Source of the DNA: Smallanthus sonchifolius
Taxonomy: Eukaryota; Streptophyta; Magnoliopsida; Asterales; Asteraceae
NCBI GenBank assembly: GCA_023525975.1
Contig: CM042023.1
Location: forward strand, 15,053,501-15,117,500
Reading direction: 5' to 3'
Length of the DNA: 64,000 nt
Shown: positions 1 to 11,006 of the stretch, one piece after another
Layout: each line of letters opens with the position of its first letter
Position numbering within the stretch: position 1 is the first letter of the stretch
Program-made: the position numbers and the translations under genes
Notes under the pieces: generated by a model
Told to the model about the DNA's origin: nothing
What the model saw: only the letters and a program-made list of their open reading frames with translations
Database searches by the model: none

Positions 1-1206
1 ATTCCCCCTTTCCATTTGTGTAGTTCAAAGACTTCAAACAACAATAAAGATGGTGAAGTTCAAGACTTCAAGCAACAATAAAACATGTGAAGTTCATGAC
101 CTCAATTACCACGTCTGAGGTTCTTAGACTTCAAATACCAACTCTAAACATACAAGCAAGTGTTCACACACATTACCAATCCATCTTTATAAATCTTATG
201 ATCTCAATTCATTCACCAAATTGAGATTCAAGACACACCTATGATCTAAAGGTCAACACCCTAACTTAGTTTGGTTATCACAATCTTAACCAATCCTCCA
301 ACACCCAAATTCAACCTTTCAACCCATTTTGACCCGTTAAGGAATCACCCAAGTTCACCCAACACTTTAATTTCATAAACCACCCATTATGAATGTGGTT
401 TCTACTTGGTCTAGTGTTCATGGACATGCCACAACACTCATACACCATTCAAACACCACCCAACACTCCCTTAACCCAAATAACCCGTTAAGGATCTACT
501 TAAGTTACACCAAAACTCCATTTTACAATTCACCATAAAAATTGGGGCTTTATGGTTAGTTGTGTGTCTATTAACTCCCTAGACACTTACCCAACCTCAA
601 TTCAATATTCAAACATCCCCAATTTTGATCCTCAAGAACCCTAACTTTCAAATCATCAAATTGGATGTTTAGATGTTGTTATCTACCTCCCATTACTTTC
701 AATCAAGCTAGGTTATCACTTTTAACAAGTTATTAACCATCTAGACCACCCAATTCAGCCCCAAATTAGTTTTCACCCAAAACCCACCAAGAACACCAAC
801 AATGGTGAATCAAGAGATGAAGGATATGCTTATTTGATGTTTAGAAGATGATGTACACACCAAAATCGTCTAATTTCACATGCAATACATTGCTCTTGAT
901 CTCCAGCCCTTCACATCTTTCTCTTTTCTCTTTGGAAGACACAAACACACACATGTGTGCGTTATTTGCGCAGCCCCCCCCCCCTCAATACAGAATTTTG
1001 AAATTTACAAAACAGTCCCATGTAGTTACAATTCTGGCCCTTTTCACCAAAACTAGTTAAAACTTCATTTTTGCAACAAACCTCCGACTTTAATTTTAGT
1101 TACTTACAACCTAAAACTTTAATTTTAGTTACTTACAACCTATAATATTATTTAGGCAAATAACATTATTATTTGAATTTTAGTTCGTTACAAGTTTACT
1201 GTTAAA
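1..1206. other. Gene-less stretch at left edge
   Basis: No supportable gene. The sequence is AT-rich with many C-rich runs of the kind 'acccaac' and a C homopolymer near 975-984. The short open frame at 848-1060 has no recognisable motif and is rich in chance Ser/Thr/Pro codons. It may be old LTR-retrotransposon or intronic sequence, but nothing proves that. Confidence 0.5.
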
Positions 1207-1778
1207 TCTCTTCGCATAATGATTGAAAAAAAGATGTTTAATCAAATTGGGCATTCTCATTCTAAGGATTCGTTAGCTAAATGTGGAATCAACACAAGTT
1301 CTTGTGGCTGCGTTTTTTGTGACGAACCTAATGAGTCAACCAATCATTTGTTTGTGACATGTCGTGTCTCGCTGAGCATTTGGTCGCTTATTTGCTCCTA
1401 GTGCCAAATCCATTCATTAAGGTGTTCAACAGTGGAAGAAGTGTTGGTGATTCCGACGAGTTCAGTTAATTCGATCTCAAATAACACAGTGATTCGAAGC
1501 ATCTTTCCAGCCACAATTTGGTTTTTATGGAAAGCATGTAATAGTATGGTATTTAATAACTAGCCTATATCTGTCATGAACGTAGCGGAGGAGATCAAAT
1601 CAAACACATTCTTATGGGTTAAAAATAGAGCAAAAATTCCGGCCTTAGAGTGGTCTCATCGGTGCAATTTTAATTTTTTAAACTTTCCTATGTAATTTTA
1701 TAAATAATCTCTAATTTGTATCTAGCGTCTTGCTAGCTGTTTTTGATTCTTAATAATAGTGTTGTCGTTCAAAAAAAA
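1207..1778 (+). mobile_element. LINE 3' fragment (L1-type), 5'-truncated
   Basis: The translation from about 1219 reads as the zinc-binding domain at the C-terminus of plant L1 reverse transcriptases. It has the Cys-x2-Cys...His-x4-Cys pattern (C-V-F-C, then NHLFVTC) followed by a Trp-rich tail (IWFLWKACNSMVFNN). In-frame stops at 1399-1401 and 1561-1563 show that it is dead. It ends in a short 3' UTR with the 'cttgctagctg' block also seen at the LINE end near 55.9 kb, then an A-run at 1771-1778. Reverse transcriptase and endonuclease are absent, as expected for incomplete target-primed reverse transcription. Confidence 0.8.
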
Positions 1779-2226
1779 TCCATCAAAGAGATGGGTGTGA
1801 AGTGACCTTCCTTTGACTAACTAATTAGCACATCTTGATTCCTACATCCTTTACACTAACACGTGTCCAATGATGGCCGGAGGTGTTTTAGGATCTTTTA
1901 TTTTCAGACACGTAGTAACTAATAACAAGAATATAGCAACATATTTTAGCTTAAAATTCGACAAAATGATGTTTGCTATCAACATTAATCGATGTCTTAA
2001 GCGTTGGTTAACATAATATAAACAATTACACTTGCCAATCAACACTCGTTCTTTAATAAAAAGGGTTGATTTAGGTTATTATGTAACTTCCTTTAGCTAA
2101 ACACGTTGATTTGGGTTACTCAAATTAGAACGAAACAAAATGATCACAATCTTGTATCGTGACAAAAGTGTAAGAAATTATTACCATTTTTCACTTGCAA
2201 TGCTCATACTTTGTATTATACATATA
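1779..2226. other. Gene-less spacer
   Basis: AT-rich sequence between the LINE A-tail and the Copia 5' LTR. No gene, RNA or repeat family is recognised. The minus-strand open frame at 1851-2045 has no motif. Confidence 0.5.
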
Positions 2227-2242
2227 TGTAAAATATTCATAT

Positions 2243-2468
2243 TATAAAGGATACCGCACATAATATGGAAAGTCAACCAACAATTTAATATTCACATCGG
2301 TCAAGATCAGTTTTAAATATATTATATTTCTTTCTTTTATATACCTCATGTAATTGATATTATATCTGTTCCTTTTATACTCCCTGTAATTGCTCACATC
2401 ATGTGTATATGTACCTTGTATCACAATTGAGAATAAACAAGTTTTACATTCATAATACTCTGATCGCA
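2243..2468 (+). repeat. Copia 5' LTR
   Basis: This matches 4529-4754 over its whole length with about five substitutions and ends in CA at 2467-2468. The true start is likely the TG at 2227, which has no counterpart at the 3' copy. Roughly 2% divergence suggests a fairly recent insertion. Open frames on the minus strand inside both LTRs are by-products of the repeat. Confidence 0.9.
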
Positions 2469-2470
2469 TA

Positions 2471-2482
2471 TGGTATCAGAGC
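2471..2482 (+). promoter_or_regulatory. Primer-binding site (tRNA-iMet type)
   Basis: TGGTATCAGAGC lies two bases after the 5' LTR. This is the usual plant Copia primer-binding site, complementary to the 3' end of initiator methionine tRNA, where minus-strand cDNA synthesis would start. Confidence 0.9.
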
Positions 2483-2542
2483 CCATATAGCGCTCTAACG
2501 AGTCCTCGATCCTCCCTTCTCAAAAACCCTAAAGTTTCCTTC

Positions 2543-3573
2543 ATGGCCTCACCCAAAACAATCGTCCAATTAACGACATCCAGCCATTTTCCGATCAAAC
2601 TCACCACCACAAACTTACCGGTGTGGCGAAAGCAGATTCAATCAACCCTTATCGGTCTCGAACTCGAAAACCTTATCACCGAAAATCTGCCACCAAAGGT
2701 TATCGTCGACAAGGATACCGCTAAACCCAATCCAGATTATATGGCCTGGTAGCGTCAAGACCAGATCGCTTACAGCGCCATTCTCGGCAGCCTTAGCGAG
2801 GCTATTCAGCCAATAATCACATCTGCATCCACGGCGAGAGAAGCCTGGACCATTTAACTACGAGCTACGCTTCCACATCTCGCTCCAGAATCATCTCTCT
2901 TAAGTCCAAACTCGCAAAGAATCTAAAGGGAAATCGATCGATCACCGAATTCTTGTAGGAAATGAGATCGATTGCAGATGATTTGGCCCTTGCTCAAAGC
3001 CCCATTGACGAAGAAGACCTCCTGGTTCATATCCTTAGCCAACTCGGTGACGATTACGGCCCTATCACCGCCACCATCAAGGTCCGTGAACAACCAATTT
3101 CTTACCCTGAATTGTTTGACAAGTTACTTGATTTTGAAAGGTCCTTGAAAGAAGTTGAATCGACCACTGTTCCTCTTATGGCTAAGGCTAATTTTTCTCA
3201 AAGACAACAAGGCAGGTTCAATTCTCGGTCATCATTTGACTCTCGTAACAGCCGGTTCAACTCCGGAAATCAGTCTCGAGGTAACAAGCCCAACTTCAAC
3301 ACAAACAATGGTATGACTCGACCAAATCGGTCCTTCTCCTTTTGTCTATTTTGTAGTATTTCGGGCCACGAAACACGTGATTGCAGGAAACTTGCTCGAT
3401 TCCTCAAGGAGAACAACATTGCCCTTAACAACTCTCCTGCTAGAGCAACTGCAAATGCTACTACCCTTAGATCCAATTCAAACTCCGCAACCCATTCTTG
3501 GTTATTTGATACAGGATTTAACCGAGGATCGATCATCTCTCCATACCGTCTCCGAATATGGTGGACCCGATGA
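2543..3573 (+). pseudogene. Copia gag (nucleocapsid), broken
   Basis: The ATG at 2543 opens a Copia-type Gag N-terminus (FPIKLTTTNLPVWRKQIQ, then LITENLPP). A TAG at 2750-2752 interrupts it (MAW-stop-RQDQ), a second stop follows AREAWTI, and the frame changes before the region resumes at 2962. The C-terminal part carries a CCHC zinc knuckle (C-LF-C-SISG-H-ETRD-C), which in this family binds genomic RNA inside the particle, within an Asn/Arg/Ser-rich tail. The frame then enters the protease region (HSWLFDTG). It cannot give a full Gag without readthrough or frameshifting. Confidence 0.85.
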
Positions 3574-4549
3574 AATTGTCCTTGGCGATGGTACAAGTCT
3601 TTCTATATCTCACACTGGTCACACAAACATATCCACTGCACTTCGTTCTTTATCTTTACCAAACGTTTTATGTGTTCCAAAACTTCGTAAACATCTTGTC
3701 TCTGTTGCTAAACTTTGTCGTACTAACCATGTTTCTGTGGAATTCTTTCCCTTTCATTTTCTTGTTAAGGATCTTCGCATGGGGACGCCTCTCATGCGGG
3801 GGGAGAACGTCAATGATGTCTATTACGCCAACCGTCTCTCCGTTCCTCAACTTAATTTCACCACAAAGACTTCACCACTAGACTTGCATCACAAGCTTGG
3901 CCATCCCTCCTTACATGTTTTAAAGCTTCTTGTTAAAGACTTAGGTCTCACCAATAAGCTAGAATCTGATTTACGTTTCCATTGTTCCTCGTATTCAATC
4001 AATAAAAGCTATAAATTACCTTTTGGTAAAAACTCGTTTGTTGCTAATAAACCTTTACAACTTATTTATTCAGATGTCTGGGGTCCGGTTCAGAAATCAA
4101 TTGATAATTATGCATACTATGTTGTGTTTGTTGATTATTTTTCCAAGTATGTTTGGTTATATCCCATAAAACATAAGTTCGATGTCTCCAAAATTTTTCC
4201 ACAATTTAAACTTTTAGTGGAAAAATATTTTCAAACCCCGATTATCTCCATGTGTACGGATAATGGTGGAGAATACCAAGGACTTATTCCATTATTTCAA
4301 TCCATGGGTATCTCCCACTTCACCACACCGCCTCATACGCCGGAACAAAATGGTATTGACGAACGACGACATCGTCATATCGTTGAGACCGGTCTTGCAT
4401 TACTTCATTATGCGGGCCTACCACTCACTTTTTGGTCTCACGCTTTCCAAACGGCGGTCCATCTCATTAACCGTCTACCTACCCCAATCCTTGATTCCAA
4501 AAGCCCGTTTGACCGCCTTGCGAGGGCGTATAAAGGATACCGCACATAA
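3500..4549 (+). pseudogene. Copia protease remnant and integrase, fused into 3' LTR
   Basis: The protease motif WLFDTG sits in the gag frame near 3500. A frameshift a few bases on moves the rest into another frame, open to 4549. That frame holds the pre-integrase zinc domain (LHHKLGHPS), where the usual Cys-x-x-Cys has become C-S-S-Y, so one metal ligand is lost. The integrase core follows, with its acidic triad in order: Asp in YSDVWGPV, Asp in CTDNGGEYQ and Glu in PEQNGIDERRHR. After DSKSPFDRLA the reading frame crosses the deletion point and ends inside the LTR. The integrase C-terminus, reverse transcriptase and RNase H are missing. Confidence 0.85.
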
Positions 4550-4754
4550 TACGGAAAGTCAACCAACAATTTAGTATTCACATCGGTCAAGATCAGTTTT
4601 AAATATATTATATTTCTTTCTTTTATATACCTCCTGTAATTGATATTATATCTCTTCCTTTTATACTCCCTGTAATTGCTCACATCATATGTATATGTAC
4701 CTTGTATCACAATTGAGAATAAACAAGTTTTACATTCATAATACTCTGATCGCA
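4529..4754 (+). repeat. Copia 3' LTR
   Basis: Direct repeat of 2243-2468 ending in CA at 4753-4754. Its left boundary abuts integrase coding sequence with no polypurine tract, which places the internal deletion exactly here. Confidence 0.9.
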
Positions 4755-4862
4755 GACATATTTCATCAATTGTATGTATGACAATGTTTATCTACTTGTA
4801 TTTCAGGTATGTACATATATATATAGTTCTCTTCCAAGTGATTGTAAGGTATGGGTTAAAAA

Positions 4863-6534
4863 TCACCCACCAAAACAACCCAAGAACCTCCTAATCTTTC
4901 TCGTTCTTTTCATAAACATTTTTAACTCTTGATATATAAAATCTACGAAAAAAATATTCGAAAATGAAGATGCAACTTCGTCTGCCTCAGCCACCACAAT
5001 CTCTGAACCAATGGCGGTACTAGAATCCATACCTCCATTCTTGTTGACCCTCTTACGCATATAGAAACTCCTACTCCCAGTCTCTCCAATCATATTTGAT
5101 TTATCCAAACCTATGCCAAAAAAGTTAAATTTAGAACGTAATCATTAAAAATTATTTAAAAGTAAAAACCTCTTCAGGTAATGTGTATCTTTATCAAGAG
5201 GTTGTGGATTGAAACCTTGTGCAGGGCAACAAAAAAAATCGTCGTTCAAAAAGAAGGTAATGTGCATCATTAACCAACTATTTATAGGAGTATTATGAGG
5301 AAAATTACAAAGAAAACTTAATCTAATCATAATTTCTAATTATAATAAAGATAATTACAATAAACCTTATCTGCGTAACAAATCCTAATTGTTGTATGTT
5401 GGTACATAAACAGGTTTTAACGCTTGACTTTTAATTGTAGTAAGATGGGACTTACATTGAAGACTATAGTACGAGTGATGCAACTCGAAGGAGGTCATGT
5501 CGTCTTGATCAAGTCGAGGAGACCTTCTTTCTGCGTTATATTTGTTCATAACAAGCTTTATTGTCTCGTTAACACTCGAACCCAACTTTACCAAAGTTCG
5601 GATTGGTCCAACGCTTCCCTCAACCGTTACTTTAATCACAACTTTTGCGTCTTTGTTGTAGGACTGCGATACAAGAAACATGTAAACCATAATGCGTATA
5701 CATATATTTGGGTAAATTTTGTATACGCGAAAGGTATTAACAACCATATTCTAGTAATATCTCTTGTAAGATGAGAACAAACCTTACATCTATGACAGGA
5801 TATGAAAAAACATTTTAATATATCAAAATACAACTTGTTATTAAATTAATTATTGAATATAAAAAACTAAAATAAATTATATTACGCGATTTTAAGTTTT
5901 AAATCTAGAAAAATGGAGAAGAATAAAAATCTAGGTTGTTGAAATGTCATTTTCTTGGACGTTAACTATTAACAAGTCACGGAGATGACCAAGAAAGAAG
6001 TCGCATTTTGGTCGGCAAAAAGAAATACACAAATCGGTATTAACTAATCATAGGGATTTTTCATGTAATACGTCTTCAATAAAAACCACTAATTTTAAAT
6101 ATATTATTATTATAATATAACAATAAAATATGTTTTCACTTAAACCGTGTCGTTTTCAATTTTCATTACATCAAATAATTGAAAATTAGTAAATTGATTT
6201 CATTTACCTCATTTTTTTCCGGCGAATTAGGCAGCAGCTCTGGAGACGACGAGAATACATCGGTAGAGATCCGATTTCGAAACAACAGGTGACTGTCACC
6301 TGGCGGAGTCATATACTGGTGCTCGTCACCGTCACCGGCGCCGGCACTGGCGATGGAGATTCCGGCGGTCAACAAAGTAGGCTCGGAGTGGCATCGCTTG
6401 ATGAATTTCGATAGCTTGTTAGACGATCGACGAACAACAACTTTCCGGTGAAGTCTGCGAGTGGATGGTGACGGATGAGGAGGTTTGATTCTCCGTTTGA
6501 TCGGAATTCTGCGATTGATAGGGTTCTCTGACAT
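4863..6534 (-). CDS. At4g22758-like protein (DUF7054 type), 3 exons
   Basis: Three minus-strand exons join in frame: 6534-6208, 5663-5456 and 5110-4863 (327+208+248 nt, 260 residues). Donors are GAG/GTAAAT and CAAT/GTAAGT; acceptors are CGCAG/TCC and ATAG/GT. The first 109 residues are basic and low-complexity (RRIPIKRRIKPPHPSPSTRR, CHSEPTLL). Residues about 110-200 form the conserved domain: KVVIKVTVEGSVGPIRTLVK, then SSVNETIKLVMNKY, FELHHSYYSLQCLDKS and GETGSRSFYMRKR. This pattern matches the plant family typified by 'uncharacterized protein At4g22758', thought to have a ubiquitin-like fold; the molecular role is unknown. The C-terminus ends in RRFLGCFGG. The start is the ATG at 6534; an upstream one is not needed. 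The gene looks intact. Confidence 0.88.
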
Positions 6535-6727
6535 ATAAATTTAACGCAATCGGTGGTGGAAAATTGAGATGGAGTTTAATAGTGTGTGTATGTGAGGGTT
6601 TTGAAGGGTGGAGATGTTTGCTTACGGAAGAGGCAATCAGGCGAGGATATTAATGGCCTTTGGTAGTCTCGTAAAGCATGTCTGCCTTTAAAATATTCAT
6701 TTCCCCTTTTCTCGTTTTATTTATTTA

Positions 6728-7056
6728 CTAGATTAAAATCCCGTGTATTACACGGGTCAAATAAATATAATATTATATATTAAATAATAAAAAAATTATT
6801 TTTTAAAAACTCGTGTTTTACACTGGTTGAACAAACCCGTAAAATATAATATTATCTGTTAACACATACACTCGTCAAAATATGTTAGGAGATTTATTTA
6901 TTAATATAATATATAGATTAGTATTTCTTTAAAAATATATTATTGTTAAAAGATAGAAGTGTATTTAATAAGAGAGAGAGGCGGGGAAAAAATGATGAGA
7001 ATGAATGTGGACGTGGCACGTGACATGGAAAACCTTAATTTATTATATAGTATAGA
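6728..7056 (-). mobile_element. Short non-autonomous Helitron
   Basis: Read on the minus strand, it starts A/TCTATACTATATAATAAA (T at 7056) and ends in a 17-nt palindrome, CCCGTGTAATACACGGG (6740-6756), 8 nt before CTAG/T (6728-6731). A 5' TC, a 3' hairpin and a CTAG end inserted between A and T are the Helitron hallmarks. The 329 bp carry no coding capacity. A second copy with the same ends lies at 9154-9513. Confidence 0.85.
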
Positions 7057-9153
7057 TATTTATTCTAATTGTTTATTTCTGCATACAAATGTATCTAGGT
7101 TTTTCTTCCCGCAAGTTACCCTAGTGATTCCATCACGATCTCAAATATCAAAACGTGGAGACCAAAATACGTCGTATCGACGGTCATTCTGACATAAAAC
7201 CTGATTGCAAACCCAGGTCACAACAATGCTACACCCTTAAAAAACCCAAAATAACGGAAAAGAAACACAAAAACAAAAAAATCAAGGCTGAGCGCAGCCT
7301 CGAACCCGGGCCGGCGACGGCGGCGGCACATTCCTAAATATTAAAACGCAAATAAAAAAAACACGTCGCAACGGTTGTCACTTCGCCGTAAAACCCTAAA
7401 GCGTATTCAGTCGTAAAAGTGAGTGTTACTCCGCCGTGAAACCAGAAGGCATACTCCGTCATAAAAGTCGTACTCCGTCGTAAAACCTGAAAGTGTACTC
7501 CGTTGTAAAAGCAACGTCGCAAAGTCCGAATACAAATGCGGACGCAACGATAAACATAACGTTAATAAAAGAAAACCCTAAAACTGAAATATTAAAAAAA
7601 AAAAAAACTTGAAAAAAAATTTTGTAACTAAAATGTGAATACTTAAAGTTTGGCCAAAATAAGAAAGCTAAAAACTATACTATTCCCCTCATTTATCTTT
7701 AAATATATATATAATCGGCCTAACTTTTTTATAGGTTGTGTTTTTTGAGTTTTGTATCAATAGCCTTACTACCGAGCTATATAATATGCTTACATGACAT
7801 TTCATTTCATAAAACCACATGTGTTGCGTGACATTAGTGAAGCATAACATGGATTATTTGATAAAGATTTTATGATCACTACTATTTTATTGGTGTGTCG
7901 TGGACGCTACTATAACTTAATAACTTATAGTAGCTTACGTGACTAGGTTATGATTGGTGTAACGATTAATCATTTAATCTTAAGATAGTGTATGCCTATA
8001 GCTTTAAAAAAAGCTAAGGTTTTGGGCCCAATTTTATTTCTTTTTTATTATTTATAAACGGCCAACAAAAGAGTTTTATTAAATCGGCTTATTCTAACCT
8101 AAACCTGGACTAGTTACCTGACCTGACCGTTTTACTAGGCTTAGATGACCCTAAAAGGACCCCAATTTTAGATTTTTGCTTCTTAAACCTCCACTGAACC
8201 TGCCTTAGGATGGAGGGGGCACCCTCAACGCTGACGTGCGGCTTGAAGGGCTTGCACGGCGCCACCGCCCCACTCCCACTCCGACGACTCAATTTGGCGA
8301 TGCACGGCTTTGGAACGACGCAACGGCTTGAAGGAATTTAACGTTAATATTACCGTTGAACGGTAATACCACGCTCTCATTGGGTGGCTTCAAGAGGCTT
8401 GGGTGCCGCCACCAACATGGCTTCGTGGGGATTCAAATAAGGTGTCACACTTCCATTGGTGGGTGCGAGGATTCATGACATGGATGCCCCTCCAACCTTA
8501 AGAGTTAGGACTACCACTACTAGTGTCACCACAACCTTTACCAACAATAATGCAATACCACTACTAGCTTTGACAATTGACATCACTATCAAAAACTAAA
8601 TTTAAAATTATTAAAATAATATAGTTAGTAGGTAAATACGAGTTGATCCTATGAGGAGCACTATGTAAAGCTAGCTGTCACAAATGGAGACTTAATATCA
8701 AGACTTTTAAATATTAAATCAAGAGAACATAAATTCTTTTTAATTGGGTTGAAAACGGTAATTGGAAAAAATATAATCACTTTCTGGTTTTAAAAAGAAT
8801 GCAAATCTTTTATATGTATCGGTTGATTAAGAGTGCCTTTTGGGTTTTTATCAAAATCTCGTAGACAAGATTTTAGTAGTATCAAAATGATAAATTGTAG
8901 GAGTATTATTAACTAGTCAAGGGTTAAAAGTATTACTAAAAAGGCCAAATCTTTTTTTTAAGCATAACTTATCGAAAGTAAAATATTTGTAACTTGTAGA
9001 TCAAGTGGTAGAATGTATAATATAAAACTAAATTTAAATAAAGAATTGCCAAGAACTACATAGATACTCATACTTATTACTTTAAATGTGATACATAAGC
9101 CGTTATTTTAACCGACTATCTTTCCCTGCTCCACTACACGTTATATTAGAAAA
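7057..9153. other. Gene-less stretch with degenerate CCGTCGTAAAA-type repeats
   Basis: No gene is supported. Around 7380-7515 a loose motif (ACTCCGTCGTAAAA and variants) recurs about six times at irregular spacing. Just before it (about 7343-7375) is the sequence 'cgcaaataaaa...cacgtcgcaacgg', which resembles motifs near 12.1, 27.0, 27.2, 28.06 and 28.4 kb. Near 8340-8372 there is a short hairpin (TATTACCG ... CGGTAATA). The rest is AT-rich spacer. Confidence 0.5.
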
Positions 9154-9513
9154 CTAGGTTAGAATCCCGTGTATTACACGAGATTATATATTAAAAAAAG
9201 ATAAAACTTATAGATTTATAAATACGTCCTAACTTGTCAGAATATTATGATAGTCTCAAGATATATCAAGTGAAAATGTGTGTGTATATAACAAATTAAT
9301 ATTTTTCTTTAATTAGTTATATTTTGAATTCTTATTATATATTCTTATTTAATATAATTATTATTATTCTTTAATAATATATTTATAATATCATTATTAT
9401 TTAATAAGATAGTGGTGCATTTATTAGGAGAGAGAGGCGGGAAAACCAATATGAAGAGGCATGAGGGAGTGACATGTGGCACCTCAAAACCTTTATTTAT
9501 TAGTATGTATAGA
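9154..9513 (-). mobile_element. Second short non-autonomous Helitron
   Basis: On the minus strand it begins A/TCTATACATACTAATAAA (T at 9513) and ends with a near-palindrome CTCGTGTAATACACGGG (9166-9182), then CTAG/T (9154-9157). The internal block AAGGTTTTGAGGTGCCACAT and the 'cccgcctctctctc' stretch correspond to the element at 6728-7056, so the two are diverged members of one family in the same orientation. It has no coding capacity. Confidence 0.85.
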
Positions 9514-9531
9514 TATATATATAGATATTAC

Positions 9532-9939
9532 CAATGTTTTCAAACCCGGACCGGCCGGTCGGACCGGGAACCAAAGACTTGGGCGGTCCGGTTATATATG
9601 TTGAAACGGGCTTGCGGCGACCAAGCCGGTTGGGCCGGGAACCAGTGGTCGAACCAGAAACCCGACGGTTGGATCGGTTGGCTATTTTAATTTTTTTTTC
9701 TTTATCTTTTTTAATTTTGAATTGATATGCTTTTGGATTCGTATTTCGTAGCTAATTGTTAGTTTAAGGTTATTGAAATTGACTTGTTGGTGGTTTTTGA
9801 AGGACTAATGGTTGTTTGGATTGATTTATTTTTATATAATATTTATGACGTCGTTCGGTTCTTAAATCCGGTCCGACCAGTGGACCGGTAAGGAGACCAA
9901 TTCGAGTGTTTGACGTTCGATCCGATTCTGAAAACATTG
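9532..9939. mobile_element. MITE-like element with CCGG-rich arms
   Basis: The ends are inverted repeats: the left starts CAATGTTTTCAAACCCGG and the right, reverse-complemented, starts CAATGTTTTCAGAATCGG. The interior has many degenerate GGACCGGNNGG words and an AT-rich centre. Related ends occur near 29.27 and 35.45 kb. No transposase and no clear target-site duplication are visible. Confidence 0.6.
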
Positions 9940-10048
9940 ATTATTACACAGTCTTACGGTTCTCTATTTAAAATTAATCCTCGGTGTATTCATCTCCCTC
10001 CTTTTTTCTAATACAAAATATAACATTTAAAAAGGTTGAGGTCAAGAT

Positions 10049-10050
<2 letters not shown>

Positions 10051-10112
<62 letters not shown>
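10051..10112. repeat. (AT)n microsatellite
   Basis: About 31 uninterrupted AT dinucleotides lie roughly 210 bp upstream of the NOI-domain gene start. It is likely length-variable. Confidence 0.95.
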
Positions 10113-10115
<3 letters not shown>

Positions 10116-10323
10116 TAATCTTAAACATGCATAAATATTCACATAAATATAATTACTTGGTCAATTACTATATGAAAACTATTAGCGTAAAACATGTTAG
10201 ATCTACAATCTCTCTCCCTTTCTTATTCTCTTTTTCTGCAATAGCAAACTGCTCTTCTTTTTCAATCACAGGAAGAGACCAAAAAAAACAAGAAAAAAAT
10301 TTGCATACACAATTTTATAAAAA

Positions 10324-10569
10324 ATGAAAGAAGAAAGCGAGACGTTGCCCAAATTCGGAGACTGGGATCTGAAGAACCCGTCGTCGGCAACTGAATTCTC
10401 GATGATTTTCGACAAGGCTAGGCGAGCCAGAAAGGCGGGTTATGAACGAGCAGACAGCAACTCACATTGGAAGGATAAACAAAAGGTGTCATTGAACACT
10501 AAACGATCTTCTTCAATGGTGAAGAGTAATTCACTTTTGTGTTGTTTCTTCCCCTCTTACAAATCATGA
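10324..10569 (+). CDS. NOI-domain (RIN4-like) small protein
   Basis: An 81-residue protein whose start carries the NOI signature LPKFGDWD, with the second half ATEFSMIFDKARRARKAG (family pattern P-K-F-G-x-W-[DE] ... F-x-x-A-R-x-x-[KR]). The C-terminus has a Cys pair in a hydrophobic tail (SNSLLCCFFPSYKS), like the palmitoylated end that anchors RIN4 and other NOI proteins to the plasma membrane. RIN4-family proteins are regulators of plant immunity targeted by bacterial effectors; the short single-NOI members are mostly uncharacterised. The ATG at 10324 lies just before the motif, and a C/T-rich leader precedes it (10200-10260). No intron is needed in this model, whereas many NOI genes have one, so a transcript would be useful for the 3' part. 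Confidence 0.82.
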   Translation: MKEESETLPKFGDWDLKNPSSATEFSMIFDKARRARKAGYERADSNSHWKDKQKVSLNTKRSSSMVKSNSLLCCFFPSYKS

Positions 10570-11006
10570 TATAGCCAATTGGCTATCATCAAATAAACAT
10601 ACATACAATTGACAAAGGCAAATCATGAGTAATAATGAAAAAGCAAACGATGAATAATATTAACCATTTGGTTTTAATTGTTTATGATTGTTTTTATTCG
10701 TCTATCTTTCGTAATTATTTTATTTGTCGTTCAATACGGAACCAGTTTTATGTACAAAACTACGAAAATCACATAAAGAGTTGTACATATACATAAAGTG
10801 GTTATGTAAGTGCGTAGCCATCTCTTTTTCCCTCTCTCACCATATCTTTAAAGCACTAAGTAAAAATACTTATGCGATTCTCACAGTTTTCTACTTAAAA
10901 TTGGTTTTGTAACGAAGATGTCCGAATTTATGCATTCATTTGGTTAAACGTATACTATATGTGTATAAACATCTATAACCCATTTAACTAATTAAACATG
11001 GTTATA
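10570..11006. other. 3' flank of the NOI gene
   Basis: AT-rich sequence with likely 3' UTR just after the TGA. The open frame at 10724-10912 has no motif and starts from a non-ATG codon. No gene is called. Confidence 0.5.

Larger units (their letters stand above)
2227..4754 (+). mobile_element. Ty1/Copia retrotransposon lacking RT-RNase H
   Basis: Two 226-bp direct repeats (2243-2468 and 4529-4754), differing at about 5 positions by eye and without indels, bracket gag, protease remnants and integrase. A primer-binding site follows the first repeat. The reverse transcriptase/RNase H region expected after integrase in Copia order is missing: the integrase frame runs straight into the 3' LTR. 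The 5' LTR probably begins with the TG at 2227, so the deletion seems also to have removed about 16 bp of the 3' LTR start. No clear 5-bp target-site duplication was found (flank ATATA against GACAT). It cannot move without help from another element. Confidence 0.9.

Noticed and set aside
4438..4710. Minus-strand frame at the Copia 3' LTR, also present at 2242-2469
   Set aside because: It is the same LTR sequence twice; the frame follows the repeat and is antisense to integrase.
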